From the NCBI GenBank assembly GCA_023212645.1, contig JALBYC010000030.1:62001-126000 (forward strand): a stretch of DNA of 64,000 nucleotides. Direction: 5' to 3'. This document shows, in pieces, positions 20,629-31,484 of this stretch. Origin of the DNA: Farysia itapuensis. Its lineage: Eukaryota; Basidiomycota; Ustilaginomycetes; Ustilaginales; Ustilaginaceae. Each line of letters begins with the position of its first letter. Within the stretch, counting starts at the first letter, position 1. The position numbers were made by a program, and so were the translations under genes. The notes beneath the pieces were generated by a model. It was not told where the DNA came from and made no database searches. It saw only the letters and a list, made by a program, of their open reading frames with translations.

Positions 20629-22710
20629 ATGACGACCCTCATACAAAGAACAATTCCTTCCTTCGAGCACCCGCTGGACAAGCGCTGCTACGGGTTCGAA
20701 CCTGTCATTGCTTCCGACTCCAACGACCTTTCGCTCTACTACAGTGAGCCTTCTATGGAAGCAGTGCCCGAGGCCACCATGATCTATCCAATGCAAGCTT
20801 CCAATGGTCCTCGCGACTCTACCTACCCAGATCCAGTCTATTCCGGCAAGGAGAACTGGGCTCAGTACCACCCCATCACATCACTCAAGCAGCAAAGACC
20901 ATTGAGCCCCTTGTCTACCGATGTGACCGAGTCAGATACTGAGGTCGAGCAAATCACCGAGGCCGTCCTTCTTGCACCAAAACCCGTCGACGACAGCGAC
21001 CTCAAGTCATCGAGCTCAGTGAGCGATTGGTGTGCACAAATGGTGTGTTACATCTGGTTCGGAGGCGCCGCCGTTCTCGACGCTAGCATGGCAAACACCA
21101 CTCCGAGCTCACCCTTCAGGAACAATTCGGCTACTGCCTCGCCAGTACTCAAACGTCATTCCAAGAAGCTTAGCCTCGGCAGTCTGTCCGAGTCCGTCAC
21201 TTTCTCGGTGCGAGATCTGCACAATGCTGTCGAGGCTCATGCCCGCTCTGCTGCTGTTGCTAGAAACGCTCGACCCACAGCTCAAGAACGTTCGTCAGAC
21301 CCACGTGCTTTGCGCCTCTACCCACGACGTCGCTTCACTGACTTTGTGCGCAACATGCTCAACACCACTCAGGTCTCCAAGTCGGTCATCATTCTTGCTT
21401 TGCTCTACATCCACCGCCTCAAGTCCAAGAACCCTGGTCTTCGCGGTCAGGACGGCAGCGAATTTCGTCTCTTTGTCACCGCCCTCATGCTGGCCAACAA
21501 GTTTCTCGACGACCACACTTACACCAACAAAACGTGGTCCGAGCTGTCTGGCCTCAAGCTAAAGGATGTCACCAAGATGGAGATTGAGTTCTGGCTTGGA
21601 CTCTCTTCCAATATCTACGTCTCAGATCTCGACTTCAAGTGTTGGATCGGCACGTTAGAAAATCTTGCAGAGCATCGTCAGTACGCCATCAGCCGACGAG
21701 AGCAGGACAAGGTCCGACAGAGTGCCCTTCGACAGCATCAACAGCAGTCGCAACAATTGTACCTCCTCCAGCAGCAGCAACAACAGCAACAACAGCAACA
21801 GTATCTCTCTGCCATGTATGAAGGTCCGCGCCGGATCGCACATAATTCGCGAACAAGCTACAGTCGATCGTGGTCGCCCGACACTCATGGTCTTGATCAG
21901 CAGGTGCTGTCCTCCCCAAGCTCTGGTCAAGCTCATCACCATGTCAGTCCGACTTATGCCTACAGCGCATCGTCCTACACGCGCGGATCTCAAGACTTTG
22001 AGGCATTTTCGGCGACCTCCGATTCCAGCGCGGCGACGAGTGTTTACCCCAGCGCTCGTTCTGCCTCGATGCAAGACTACTCCTTGGGCACCAAACGAGC
22101 CTTGGCGCTTGCCAGTCCCTCTGACGAACGTACATGCCATGAAACACCGTCGCCTGAACGCGCGACAAAGCGCCGTAATCTCAGTATCGACCGCAGCTCT
22201 CGCGCTGGCACCCCTGGTGGACGACCTCATGGTCTCAGCCCTCCGTTTGCCCAGCCCTGCCCTCGATCGGTGTTTGATCCACTCGTGTCGACGCCCAACA
22301 CGCTTCTCGCACCCTATGCCTCGCAGCAGTCATTGGCTTGCCAACAACAGAAGCAGTATCCCCTCGCTTACTGGCAACTGGCTGCCGGTCACGATCGTGG
22401 CATTCTGGGAATGCATCTGCCTGCGCCCATCGCCTGCCATCAAGACTACTTTGATCACGTTGCGCCGCAGCACCATCACGATGCCAGTCGCGCCTACCAA
22501 CAGTACGAGAGGATGACACGCAAACCTTTGGCCACGACCACGCCGTACCCGACGCCGCCTATGGACGCATTCCCTGGATGCGTTGCTGGCCAACAATTCT
22601 CCGACAACTATTTGCATTACCACCACGGCGGCTTTGTCTCTCAGGCTCCGCATGCGCCTTTCAACAACGCCGAATCGCATTACATTGACCCGCTCTCGAT
22701 CCGCTTCTAA
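20629..22710 (+). CDS. Pho85-type (PCL) cyclin with poly-Q linker
   Basis: Single exon, 693 residues from the ATG at 20629 (MTTLIQRTIP). The frame is open upstream to 20473, but that part is pyrimidine-rich leader. A cyclin box lies at about residues 228-340: the family signature is seen in RRRFTDFVRNMLNTTQVSKS, LALLYIHRLKS, RLFVTALMLANKFLDDHTYTN and WSELSGLKLKDVTKMEIEFW. A WCAQMVCYIWFGG segment precedes it, as in other fungal PCL proteins. After the box comes a CAG/CAA-encoded glutamine run (nt ~21735-21805) and a long disordered Ser/Pro/His-rich tail. PCL cyclins activate Pho85/Cdk5-like kinases in polarity, cell-cycle and nutrient control. Ustilago maydis has a b-regulated PCL cyclin, Pcl12; this could be it, but I cannot confirm that. 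Confidence 0.88.
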   Translation: MTTLIQRTIPSFEHPLDKRCYGFEPVIASDSNDLSLYYSEPSMEAVPEATMIYPMQASNGPRDSTYPDPVYSGKENWAQYHPITSLKQQRPLSPLSTDVTESDTEVEQITEAVLLAPKPVDDSDLKSSSSVSDWCAQMVCYIWFGGAAVLDASMANTTPSSPFRNNSATASPVLKRHSKKLSLGSLSESVTFSVRDLHNAVEAHARSAAVARNARPTAQERSSDPRALRLYPRRRFTDFVRNMLNTTQVSKSVIILALLYIHRLKSKNPGLRGQDGSEFRLFVTALMLANKFLDDHTYTNKTWSELSGLKLKDVTKMEIEFWLGLSSNIYVSDLDFKCWIGTLENLAEHRQYAISRREQDKVRQSALRQHQQQSQQLYLLQQQQQQQQQQQYLSAMYEGPRRIAHNSRTSYSRSWSPDTHGLDQQVLSSPSSGQAHHHVSPTYAYSASSYTRGSQDFEAFSATSDSSAATSVYPSARSASMQDYSLGTKRALALASPSDERTCHETPSPERATKRRNLSIDRSSRAGTPGGRPHGLSPPFAQPCPRSVFDPLVSTPNTLLAPYASQQSLACQQQKQYPLAYWQLAAGHDRGILGMHLPAPIACHQDYFDHVAPQHHHDASRAYQQYERMTRKPLATTTPYPTPPMDAFPGCVAGQQFSDNYLHYHHGGFVSQAPHAPFNNAESHYIDPLSIRF
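21735..21805 (+). repeat. CAG/CAA glutamine repeat inside the cyclin gene
   Basis: An imperfect trinucleotide run of CAG and CAA codons encodes two nearby glutamine stretches separated by LYLL. Mixed codons suggest a stabilised rather than freshly expanded repeat. Confidence 0.85.
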
Positions 22711-22885
22711 AACTTTTGTAATCTTGCATCACAGAGCTAGCGCTCTCTTTCTCTCTCCATCTGTACTTTTACACATCCATAGCGCACAAACACTCGCACC
22801 AGACTCGACACTTTAGCATGGCATATCATCTTGAATAATTGAATTCTCTTTCGGTTCTTTCAGACTTTGGTGGATGAATGGGACT

Positions 22886-24883
22886 TCAGATGAAGGTGGC
22901 TGAGGGGTAGGATCTGCGCGAGTCGAGGACCGAGAAGCGGGAGATGAGACGTTCACTTGATACGTAGACTGCTTCTGACTCGGGGTCCCAGCATAGGCCG
23001 GAGATGTTGATGGATGATTCGCGGTGGGAGAGAAAGTCGTCACTTCGACGGAAAGGGTGGTCTATGCGTCTCCAGATTGCGCTTGCACCCGTGCCGGTTG
23101 TGGTGGTGGTGGTGGAGCGGGGGGCGTCGGAAGGAGGGGGGGAGTCTGAGATGGAGGATGTGTCGGAAGTTGGGTCGGCGCCCCACCAGTCTCGCGCGAC
23201 GTTGGCGCGGGAGGTAGAGCCCAGTAGCCGTTCAATATCGGCATTGGTAGCGGGTGAGACCGAGGAAGTGCTCGAGGAACGGGTGGAAGGTATGTTGGGA
23301 ATGCCGGTGGCGCCGCCAACGCTGGTACTGGCATCCGGGTTGAGACCAAGATCGACCTGGTTGATGGCGCGATTCCACTCGCGCATAAAGGCGGCATGCA
23401 TGATGGAGCGTCTCTCGCGATCGCGCGATGTAAGTTCCTGTCCAGCCGTTGTGGTGGAGCTGGAAAGCACACGGAAGCGCTCCCCTGGGTCCATCATCAT
23501 GCCGGTGAGCGGGAACCGTCGCCCTGACGCTGTCGTTGCGATGGGTGGACCGGAGTAACCTCGTGCCAAGTCTTCCTCTTCTTGCGTCGCTGACTGCGCG
23601 GACAACGTAGAGGCTCCAGCAAGATCACCCGAGTAGTAAGCCATACTCGGAACAGCTAGTCTCTGCGTCTCTGCGAAGGTGACTGTGTCTGAGATGTGAA
23701 AGTAGTTGCGATGCTCTGTAAAGGCAATGAACTTGCCACAGGGCGAGAATTTGACCACTCTCGCGGCTCCATTACCGCTCGTCATGGACGCCTGACTCGT
23801 GCTGAGTGCCGCAAGTCTGCGTGAGCTGCGAACATCCCAGACGGAGACGATACCGTCCTGACTTGCGACGGCAAATTTTGAGCCATCGGGTGACCAAGAG
23901 GTGCTAAAGCATGCATCGGACGAGGCTGGGTACGTGGCTATCTTGGTATACTCGCCCGAGGGCGACACGTTGTGGATAAACACATGAGGTGTGTCCCCAA
24001 CAGAGATCAGTGTGCGGTGATCCGGCGAGAGAGAAGAGTGGTTGATGGCGGTGGGAAAGTGGAGAGTGGTGTTGCGTGAGAGACCAGGCAGACCCGCTTC
24101 AATTCGTCCACCGGCTCCTGGAGTAGATCGCGGCGGACGAAGGTTGTACATCTTGACCGATTGGTCATTGTTGGATATCATTAGCTTGATGGGTGCTAAA
24201 GGTGCTGCTTCTGTCTTGGCTGGACTGCGAGAGCGTGAGCTGGTGGATGAGCGTCTCCAGCGCGAGCTTTGATTTATAGCGGCTTCATCAAAGCCGTAGG
24301 CAGCGGCAAGCTCCTGAAAGACACTCTCAGAGAGTTCAGACTCCATCTCTTCGTCGCCGAACAGTAGGCCTGGCCTAGCCGTCGTGGTGGAAGGCTGGTC
24401 CCGATGCCATGATGTCGAGGTACGGCTTTCGAATTTGTCAGACTCTGAGCTTTGTAAACTGGATTGTGAGGAGGAAGAAGCGTTGCTATCAGGCTGAATG
24501 CTGATTGCGTTATTGATAGAGCCTCCAGTGGGAGTACGGAGTAGCCATGGAGCCGGTGGGCGATCAGCAGGTGTTCCTGAATGATTGACAGCAGACAGCG
24601 GCGAGTGCAAAGGACGTAATGCTAGCTCACCATGTTGACCACCTGCAGCAAGAAGACCACAGCCGATGGCGAGGCAATTGGGCTGGAAATCGAGCGTGCA
24701 GTAAACCGACGTAGGTTTGAGCGAAGCAAAGTCGGCCTGTTCGACCTTGAGTCGACTGACAAAGAGAACCTTATCGGGTGTCTTCGCCGGCTGCAACAGG
24801 TCTCTGAGCTGAAGATGGAGGATATTGACTCGGGCAGGGATGATTTTGGGTAAAGAGTCAAGATGTTGCACCTCTTTTGTCAT
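22886..24883 (-). CDS. WD40-repeat protein, DUF2415-like
   Basis: Intronless, 665 residues from the ATG at 24883 (MTKEVQHLDSLPKIIPARVN); the frame upstream to 24961 lacks family-like sequence. WD-type blades are visible: TSVYCTLDFQPNCLAIGCG, ISNNDQSVKMYNL, STSWSPDGSKFAVASQDGIVSVWDVRSSRRL and VKFSPCGKFIAFTEHRNYFHISD. After the HISD blade a ~200-residue insertion precedes a last blade (ISGLCWDPESEAVYVSSERLI). Ser-rich linkers interrupt the propeller. The block around the WDVRSS blade resembles the DUF2415 WD proteins found across fungi and plants, whose role is poorly known. No catalytic motif is present, so a scaffold role is the neutral reading. The 3' end faces the cyclin gene 175 bases away. 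Confidence 0.82.
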   Translation of the reverse strand: MTKEVQHLDSLPKIIPARVNILHLQLRDLLQPAKTPDKVLFVSRLKVEQADFASLKPTSVYCTLDFQPNCLAIGCGLLAAGGQHGELALRPLHSPLSAVNHSGTPADRPPAPWLLRTPTGGSINNAISIQPDSNASSSSQSSLQSSESDKFESRTSTSWHRDQPSTTTARPGLLFGDEEMESELSESVFQELAAAYGFDEAAINQSSRWRRSSTSSRSRSPAKTEAAPLAPIKLMISNNDQSVKMYNLRPPRSTPGAGGRIEAGLPGLSRNTTLHFPTAINHSSLSPDHRTLISVGDTPHVFIHNVSPSGEYTKIATYPASSDACFSTSWSPDGSKFAVASQDGIVSVWDVRSSRRLAALSTSQASMTSGNGAARVVKFSPCGKFIAFTEHRNYFHISDTVTFAETQRLAVPSMAYYSGDLAGASTLSAQSATQEEEDLARGYSGPPIATTASGRRFPLTGMMMDPGERFRVLSSSTTTAGQELTSRDRERRSIMHAAFMREWNRAINQVDLGLNPDASTSVGGATGIPNIPSTRSSSTSSVSPATNADIERLLGSTSRANVARDWWGADPTSDTSSISDSPPPSDAPRSTTTTTTGTGASAIWRRIDHPFRRSDDFLSHRESSINISGLCWDPESEAVYVSSERLISRFSVLDSRRSYPSATFI

Positions 24884-26236
24884 GCTGGGCCACCCTGCGT
24901 CAAGACAGCAGTGACGTGGACAGGGTCGAGTGCGGTGAGACAACAGACATGAGCGAGGCAAAGGAGGAATGGTGTGGCTGACTAGGGGAGTCGAGGTCCG
25001 AATGTGTGTCTGACAGTCAGGCGGGCCCAGGGGACGAGTCTGATGAGGAGGAGCACGCTCGTCCTACCCCGGGCACCGAGCCACTGTGTCGGTCAAACGT
25101 GTTTCTCAGGGTCTCGCTGCAGCCTAGAGTGCCTGGCCAAAATGCAACTGTCAATTTTGAAATCACAATGTGTGGAGGTTCGTGTCAGACTGCAAAAGTT
25201 GGATATAACATTGCTCGGCTTTCCTCTCCAACTTTGCATGTCAACGATGGCAGTCATGCATACCAGCTGGGCTCCTCTCGGCGCACAGCACACAAAAGTC
25301 AATTGGCTCACAATGTCACGGAGTCATGCGCCGTACTAGCTTCTCTCGAGCTTGCTCCGAATAATATCTTGAATGAAGATCCGATGAGGAAGTTACAGTA
25401 CAAAATCGCAGAAAGATGACACCCGCTTGATACCCTCTTACCGTGCTCGCCTCTCGTCCTTGCTCAAGCCCCTTGCTACTGGGTGCCATCGTACTTGCCT
25501 TGTGCTGACTGCTTGTGCTTATCTGAAGAGTCCATATGACAGCATCGAACCCATGCCACCGTTACTCCGGCCTGGCTCGTGTGGAAGCGCTCACAGTGCA
25601 GGGAATGGAGCGAGCGTCTGGCAAGAGCTGCCCTAGCTCAGTTCTCAGGAACAGGCTCGTGCATCTAGAGCGAACACAGCTGTCCTGCAGCAGCTTGACA
25701 GAGGCAGGATTGAGGTGAATGGATCGAAGTCTTGTGATTGCGGTCTTACTGTCAAATAGGTCATACACCACACGTGAAGGATCTGTTTGTGCGAAACTAG
25801 GCAAGTGTCAAAGGGAGTTTTGACCCCGATTCCTCTGTCCAACGCCGCACAATCATTCCCCCCCTCTTGCCCTTCTATCTCAGCTGCGTCCCTCTTTCCC
25901 CTCCCCGCAGTCTCCATCATCTACCGAGCGCGGCGGCTCAGGACAGACCATCTTCCTTTGGATTCGTCTTGTCAAGCCTCTGCCCTGCCCGGCCCATTGG
26001 GGAATTCTTTTTTTCTGGTTCGTCTCTCACGTCACCGCATCCTTTCCCACCCCCCTTTGGTCCTCCCACAGACCTTTTTTCCCGCCCTGCGTCGTCCTCC
26101 CTTGACAGGTACTGCTATACTCGTGCCATAGTGGCGTCACGCAATTTTTCGCATCCGCACTCTTGGCGCTGCTCTTCTTCACAACTCTTCTGCTAGGGCA
26201 CAAGTGCGTGGGTCGCTGTTATCGACTTTTACCAGT
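24884..26236. promoter_or_regulatory. Divergent promoter region between the WD40 and SNT2-like genes
   Basis: 1,353 bases without a convincing gene. Short open frames (for example 25006-25419 on +) have no recognisable product. A CACGTG lies at 25771-25776. From about 25850 to 26200 the + strand is strongly pyrimidine-rich and is probably the leader of the SNT2-like mRNA. Confidence 0.6.
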
Positions 26237-29200
26237 ATGGCCAGCTCCGCTCTGGCCGCCACCGGCTTGACTGCCTCTCAAGCTGGCCTGGAACAGCAAC
26301 AGCAACAACAGGCATTGCTTGACTCGGCGTCCACCTCGCCTCCTGGTGGTAAAGCAGCAGCTCCTATCACACGAGTTGCCATACGCGATGGCAAGACCAT
26401 AGGCATCAATGATCACATCTACCTCTCTCCCGCCTGGGCACCCGGTGCAGGGGAGCCCTACATGATAGCTCGCGTCATGGAGTTCGTCACCGCCTCTTCC
26501 TCTCGCAGTGGCGCTGCAGCTCTCGCAAGCTCGTCCGGCACTCTTCAAGTTCGAGCCAATCTTTTCCTCCGCATGCGCGACATCAGTCTCAAGAGCTCCA
26601 ACGACCCCCGGCTCCTCGTCGCAACTATGCACTCGGATGTCTTTAGCCTGGACAACATCCGTGGAATCTGTGAAGTTCGTCATCGTGATCTGATCGGAGA
26701 CGGCAAGGCACCCGAGGTCAGCCAGTGGAAGAGGAAGGAAGACCATTTTTACTACCACCAGCTGTACGATCGCTATATTCACCGATTCTACGACGTAATC
26801 CCCACCGACAAAATCAAGAATGCTCCGCTTGACGTTCTCGAAACATTGCGTACCCGCTACTCGTTCGTCGCTGCCGAAGCGGGGACGGGTATGATTACCG
26901 ATCTTACCGACGCTCTTCGAGGCTGCTCCGTCTGTCGCCAGTGGGCTCCCAGTCCGGAATCTGTGCGTTGTGACACCTGCAAAAAGTACTTTCACATGAA
27001 GTGTCTCAATCCGCCATTGCTCTCTAAACCTGCCAAGGGGTACAGCTGGACATGCGCTCCATGCTCCAAGCGGCATGAACAGAATGTCGAGTCTAGTCTC
27101 GGCACAGGCGGTCAGACAAGCAGTCCGCCAGACTCTACTGCCCGTGCGCAGACTAGTCAGACATCTACCCGTGGCTTGCCAGGATCTCGTGGCCGCGGAG
27201 GTACCGCAGCAAGAGGACGTGGCCGTCCGCCTGGTACGGTAAGACCACACAGCAACAGTATTCAGGAACTCGCTTCTGCCACCAATTCACCAGATGGCTC
27301 GCCAATGCCCGATCGGACTATCGATGATGTGCGCGGCACACGCTGTTTTAACCGATGGCCGTATCGCTACTTTGGCCAACACACCAACGCAAAAGACGTG
27401 CTCGATTCTCACGACTCTGTCTATCCAATTGCCACCACCCGACTCGGTCCCAAGTATCAGGCATCTTTGCCCACCTGGGACGAACAGCAAGAGGCCGGAA
27501 TCGGCACACATATCAAGTCTGGAGACAAGGTCAAGGAAGAGGACGGGCAAACGTCTGCTTCGGCTGCGCCCGCAGAGACCGTATCATCTGCATCTCTCTT
27601 GCTCAAAAGAAGAGGGCGACCTTTCAAAAGGAAGCGCGACAACGCCGAGAGGTCCGATACTCCAGCTACGACGGGTACTACGACACCCGTCATGGCTGTC
27701 GTTCCGATTTCTTCGGATCCACCCGAGTTCGAGCGTGGAACCGAACACAGCGCTGTACCCATCTCTCTGCCTTCCGTGCTCAGAGACGAAGTTGAGGTCA
27801 GCGCATATATCAAAGATGCCCAGGCGAAGTTCAATAAAATCGAGCCGCATAATCTTGATCTGCTTGACCGCGCACTGCAGGTCTTTACGGACAAGCAAGG
27901 AAATGCAGAGGCAGCAATTGATGCGCTTGCACAAAGCACGCTCGAGGATCTTCGCATCGTCAATTGGTCAGCCAAGGAGGTAAAGCAGTTTGACATTGGC
28001 ATCCAAGCCGTCAACTCGGACATGAAGCAGCTCAAGACCTACATCCCAACAAAGAAGGTCGCCGACATTGTCCGCTACTTTGTCCTGTGGAAGATTCAAC
28101 GTATCAAGTCTGATTTGCGCAAAGAGGAGCTCGATACTCTCCTGAGCTCCAAGAAGCTGGCCGAAGAGGCTTCGGCTGCTTCGTCCAAACCCTCGACGTC
28201 TAGAGCGGTATCGCCTTCGCTGTCCATCTACACAGACGAAGAACCAGTGGGACCCCCTCCCATCACGTGTGCCATGTGTTCCACCGCGACAAGCGACGTA
28301 TGGTACAAGGGTCCTACTTCTCTCTCTAAACGGATCTTGTGCGTAAGCTGCGGACTGTATTGGAGAAAGTATGCCGCCGAACCGTACAACACCGATCTGG
28401 TGTCTGTCAATACGCGAACTAAAGCAGCCTCGGCCGAAGATGGCATTCTTGGTGTTGCGCCGCCTACTAAGGTTGCCAAGTTATCCAAAGATGGTAAAAT
28501 TATCGGCAACGGTGTGTCTGCAGCACCTCTGGTGCCGAGGCCAGAACCAATCAAGTGTGTCATGTGCAGGAGGATCGAGCCAAAGAAGAAGCTTGCACAG
28601 TGTCGCAACTGCTCGCTTAGCGTGCATCAAGGCTGCTATGGGCTGACGGATGCAGAGCTCGAAATGGACCAGTGGTTGTGTGATCCTTGCGATAACGAGA
28701 CGACGCTCGAAGCGGCTCTACTTCCGAGGTGCATTCTGTGCTCACCCGCTGCACAGGAAGATGCAGCTGCTATTTGCGCCAAGAATGCTCCAATCACGTC
28801 CGGATCAGCTGCGGACAAGAGCCGAGGTCGACCCAAGAAGGACGCCAACGGCTCGAGCACGGCCGCCGCAGCCCGAAACGCTCCATTGGGTGCCTTGGAC
28901 GCATTCAAGCCAACAGAGTGCAACAATTGGGCGCATGTATTGTGCTCAGTATGGATGCCCGAGGTCATCTTTAGTGACATCCACAAGCTCAAGATGGTGG
29001 AAAGCTGTGGCAATCTTGCATCATGGCGGTACGAAGCCGAGTGTAGCATCTGCCACGATCAACGCGGCGCCTGCGTCACCTGCTCGGAACCGTCGTGTCG
29101 AAAGACATTCCACGTCTCATGTGCCTACAACCAGCAACCAGGCTACACACTTGCCTTTGAGATAACTCCTGTCAAGGGCTCCCGGCGGGAAGTGATCCCG

Positions 29201-29710
29201 ACGCTCACTTTCAAGGGCGAAACGGGTCACATGCAGCCGCAAGTCTGGTGCAAGGACCACAAGGAAGTTGCCAAGACCAAGAAGCTGTACGACTTGGCCG
29301 AGGTGGACTCCAAGTCGTCGCTCACGTCGTTGCAGATGTTTGTCCGCGTCAACAAACATCTGACCGTCACGCCTGCTTCGATGAATACGTTGGTCGGCGA
29401 GACGACGTATGCACTCCTGCGCCGTGCCAAACGCTACGATTCCCTGCTCAGCACGCCAACGACGCTCTACCACCCTCTTACGAAAAGATCGCCAAGCACT
29501 AATCAGGGCAATATCGCCTATGGCGCAAGCGACGGTACCGCACCGCCCAAACAATGCTGCAATTGCAAGTCCCGATTCTCACCCTTTTGGTGGAAACTGC
29601 CTCCCGCCCACCACTCCATCAAGTCAGAAGACGATGAGGAGTCCGGCCAGCTCAAATTCTGCTGCAACTACTGCAAAGAAACGACGTTCAAGAGTCTGGA
29701 CGTTCAGTAG
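26237..29710 (+). CDS. snt2: Snt2-like BAH/PHD/ELM2-SANT chromatin regulator
   Basis: A single exon of 1,157 residues from the ATG at 26237 (MASSALAATG); the frame upstream starts with GTG. Domains in order: BAH at ~50-200; PHD finger 1 at ~230-280 (CSVCRQWAPSPESVRCDTC...FHMKC); a short basic AT-hook-like RGRGGTAARGRGRPPG; an ELM2-like segment at ~358-415; SANT at ~570-620 (VNWSAKEVKQFDIGIQ); a GATA-like zinc pair at ~677-715; PHD2 at ~772-822; an extended PHD at ~831-968 (HVLCSVWMPEV, CSICHDQRGACVTC); and a final Cys-rich module near the C-terminus. This order matches fungal Snt2, which joins Ecm5 and Rpd3 deacetylase in a stress-responsive complex and has E3 ubiquitin-ligase activity toward excess histones. 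Nuclear. Very likely the orthologue. Confidence 0.92.
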   Translation: MASSALAATGLTASQAGLEQQQQQQALLDSASTSPPGGKAAAPITRVAIRDGKTIGINDHIYLSPAWAPGAGEPYMIARVMEFVTASSSRSGAAALASSSGTLQVRANLFLRMRDISLKSSNDPRLLVATMHSDVFSLDNIRGICEVRHRDLIGDGKAPEVSQWKRKEDHFYYHQLYDRYIHRFYDVIPTDKIKNAPLDVLETLRTRYSFVAAEAGTGMITDLTDALRGCSVCRQWAPSPESVRCDTCKKYFHMKCLNPPLLSKPAKGYSWTCAPCSKRHEQNVESSLGTGGQTSSPPDSTARAQTSQTSTRGLPGSRGRGGTAARGRGRPPGTVRPHSNSIQELASATNSPDGSPMPDRTIDDVRGTRCFNRWPYRYFGQHTNAKDVLDSHDSVYPIATTRLGPKYQASLPTWDEQQEAGIGTHIKSGDKVKEEDGQTSASAAPAETVSSASLLLKRRGRPFKRKRDNAERSDTPATTGTTTPVMAVVPISSDPPEFERGTEHSAVPISLPSVLRDEVEVSAYIKDAQAKFNKIEPHNLDLLDRALQVFTDKQGNAEAAIDALAQSTLEDLRIVNWSAKEVKQFDIGIQAVNSDMKQLKTYIPTKKVADIVRYFVLWKIQRIKSDLRKEELDTLLSSKKLAEEASAASSKPSTSRAVSPSLSIYTDEEPVGPPPITCAMCSTATSDVWYKGPTSLSKRILCVSCGLYWRKYAAEPYNTDLVSVNTRTKAASAEDGILGVAPPTKVAKLSKDGKIIGNGVSAAPLVPRPEPIKCVMCRRIEPKKKLAQCRNCSLSVHQGCYGLTDAELEMDQWLCDPCDNETTLEAALLPRCILCSPAAQEDAAAICAKNAPITSGSAADKSRGRPKKDANGSSTAAAARNAPLGALDAFKPTECNNWAHVLCSVWMPEVIFSDIHKLKMVESCGNLASWRYEAECSICHDQRGACVTCSEPSCRKTFHVSCAYNQQPGYTLAFEITPVKGSRREVIPTLTFKGETGHMQPQVWCKDHKEVAKTKKLYDLAEVDSKSSLTSLQMFVRVNKHLTVTPASMNTLVGETTYALLRRAKRYDSLLSTPTTLYHPLTKRSPSTNQGNIAYGASDGTAPPKQCCNCKSRFSPFWWKLPPAHHSIKSEDDEESGQLKFCCNYCKETTFKSLDVQ

Positions 29711-29785
29711 ATACTACCGAAGACATCTACTGCTACGAATACAATCTTTAAGCATTTAGGCGGAAAATTACATGGAGGGACGTGG

Positions 29786-31021
29786 CTAGGTAGCGGAGGA
29801 TGTAGGCGCGGGGACGGGAGGGAGTGTCTGAGTGGACACGCCGGACTGGTTGCCCGAAGCGGTGGAAGAGGCTGCAACGTCCTGTGAAGAGTCCCCGTCG
29901 GCTCGAACGGCAGCAGCAGCGGCAGCAGCGGCACTGAGGGAATCCAGGCTTGGATTGCCGTCGGCAGACTCGCCGTGTTTGCTGCCAGCAGCTCCACCAT
30001 TGTAAGCATGAGACTGAGCATGGGGATCGAGGCCGGTGCTACCAGAGGGGAAGAGGGACTCTTCTTCCTCGGTAGTGATGGGCGGAATGGTGGGCAGACT
30101 TTCGAGGTACTCGTCAATCTTCATGGGCTGTGGTGGATGACCGACCGCGGTGCCCGAGAGAGCGCCCAATGCGACTCGCAGCGTGTGGTGGTCCTGTCGA
30201 AGGCCATCAATGGTATGCAGCGACTCGGTGTAGCGACGCTTGCATTCGGTAGCCACGCGCACCGCTTGTTCGAGACGAATCGCTTTCGCTTCGAGAACTT
30301 TGACGTACTTGTCCCTCCGCTCTCGGAATGCGCGCTGGGCAGCCCGATTCTGAGCGGCCCGCTTCGAGGTGGACAGCTGGCGCACAGGCTTGTTGCTATC
30401 ATCGGCCGCGTTATCGCTTGACGAGCCAGCGTTGGGTGCCGGGAACGCGCCCGATGCCAAGTGCTGCTGGTACGCGTTCTGCAATTCGTCAGGGACGCCC
30501 TCGGTCCATGAGTCAGGCAGATGGAAAGCGTCGTCTCCCGAAGCACCATCCTGTCGAGCATATTTGATAGGCCGGGCGGAAGCAGAGTTGCCCTGAGACG
30601 TGCGACGCTTCGACCCTTTCTTGTCGCCGACATCATTGCTTACAGGCAAAGGGTCGTGATGCACCTGTGGGTTCTCAGCATGGCCATGCTGCTGGTGTTG
30701 GGACTGCTCCTCGTACTGATGTTGCTGAGAGGCGGCTTGCGCTAGCTGCATGACGGCTTCCATAGCGCGCGAGTCATGCTCGAGATGGTTCCCATCATTG
30801 CCCGTCGCGCCAGCTTGGTCGCTGCCACCGGTGCCCTGATCTGCTTGATTGGAAGAACCAATGCTGGGATCAATGTTGTGTGTATAGTCGGAAGCTGTCA
30901 AAACGAGCAAGACAAAGGCTTAAGTAAGCAACAGGTAGCACTGGATGTTTGGCAACACTACGTTTTACGTACAATTGAAGTCATTGTCATTCGGCACGTC
31001 GTCTGGTTTGGATGCGTTCAT
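29786..31021 (-). CDS. bZIP transcription factor, YAP/AP-1-like
   Basis: Two exons: 31021-30973 (MNASKPDDVPNDNDFN plus one base) and 30894-29786, split by a 78-nt intron (GTACGT donor at 30972, TTTTGACAG acceptor), giving 385 residues. The basic region at about residues 187-215 reads KRAAQNRAAQRAFRERR, followed by a leucine-zipper-like YVKVLEAKAIRLEQAV coil. The NRAAQRAFRERR core is that of fungal YAP/Pap1-type factors. The N-terminus is Gln/His-rich and the C-terminus contains an alanine run; I see no C-terminal Cys-rich redox domain of the Yap1/Pap1 kind, so an oxidative-stress role should not be assumed. DNA-binding nuclear regulator. Its 3' end is 75 bases from SNT2's. Confidence 0.9.
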
Positions 31022-31484
31022 GGCTGCTACTGTATGCCAGCCCGAGGCTAGTGCGAGACTGCAAGGGTTGCTGGATGACGGTTGGGAGGTTGGTGTGAGG
31101 AGGAGAAGAGTGGAGAATGCAAATTGGGCGACGACAAATGCTGACTGTTCCACTTCCCAATCAGCACACTGCACACTTGTCAATCACAATCACCCCCGGA
31201 AATGGATGGACGGCCCACCAATACGGATTTGACGTTTAATACAAAATCTTCCGCTTTCCCGACGCAGTGCGGATTACAATTTTGGTAGTCCCCATGGCTG
31301 CGCACCGGGCCGCCTGCGTATGACCTGACCTCACCATTCACCCTCTGTTCCGCCTCATTCACACCCATCAGATCCTGTTCGCTTACAAATATCGCATCTG
31401 GAAAAGGTATCCGCAAGGCGTTGACCGCCGAGGCATGTGTGCAGCTGTCTCCTATAGCTCCCATACCGCTATACCTACGGCCTG
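31022..31484. promoter_or_regulatory. Divergent promoter region between the bZIP and SSH4-like genes
   Basis: 463 bases between two divergent start codons. No repeat or strong motif stands out. Confidence 0.55.

Noticed and set aside
20692..20702. GGGTTCGAACC resembling a tRNA B box
   Set aside because: It lies inside the cyclin coding region, with no A box or foldable tRNA around it.
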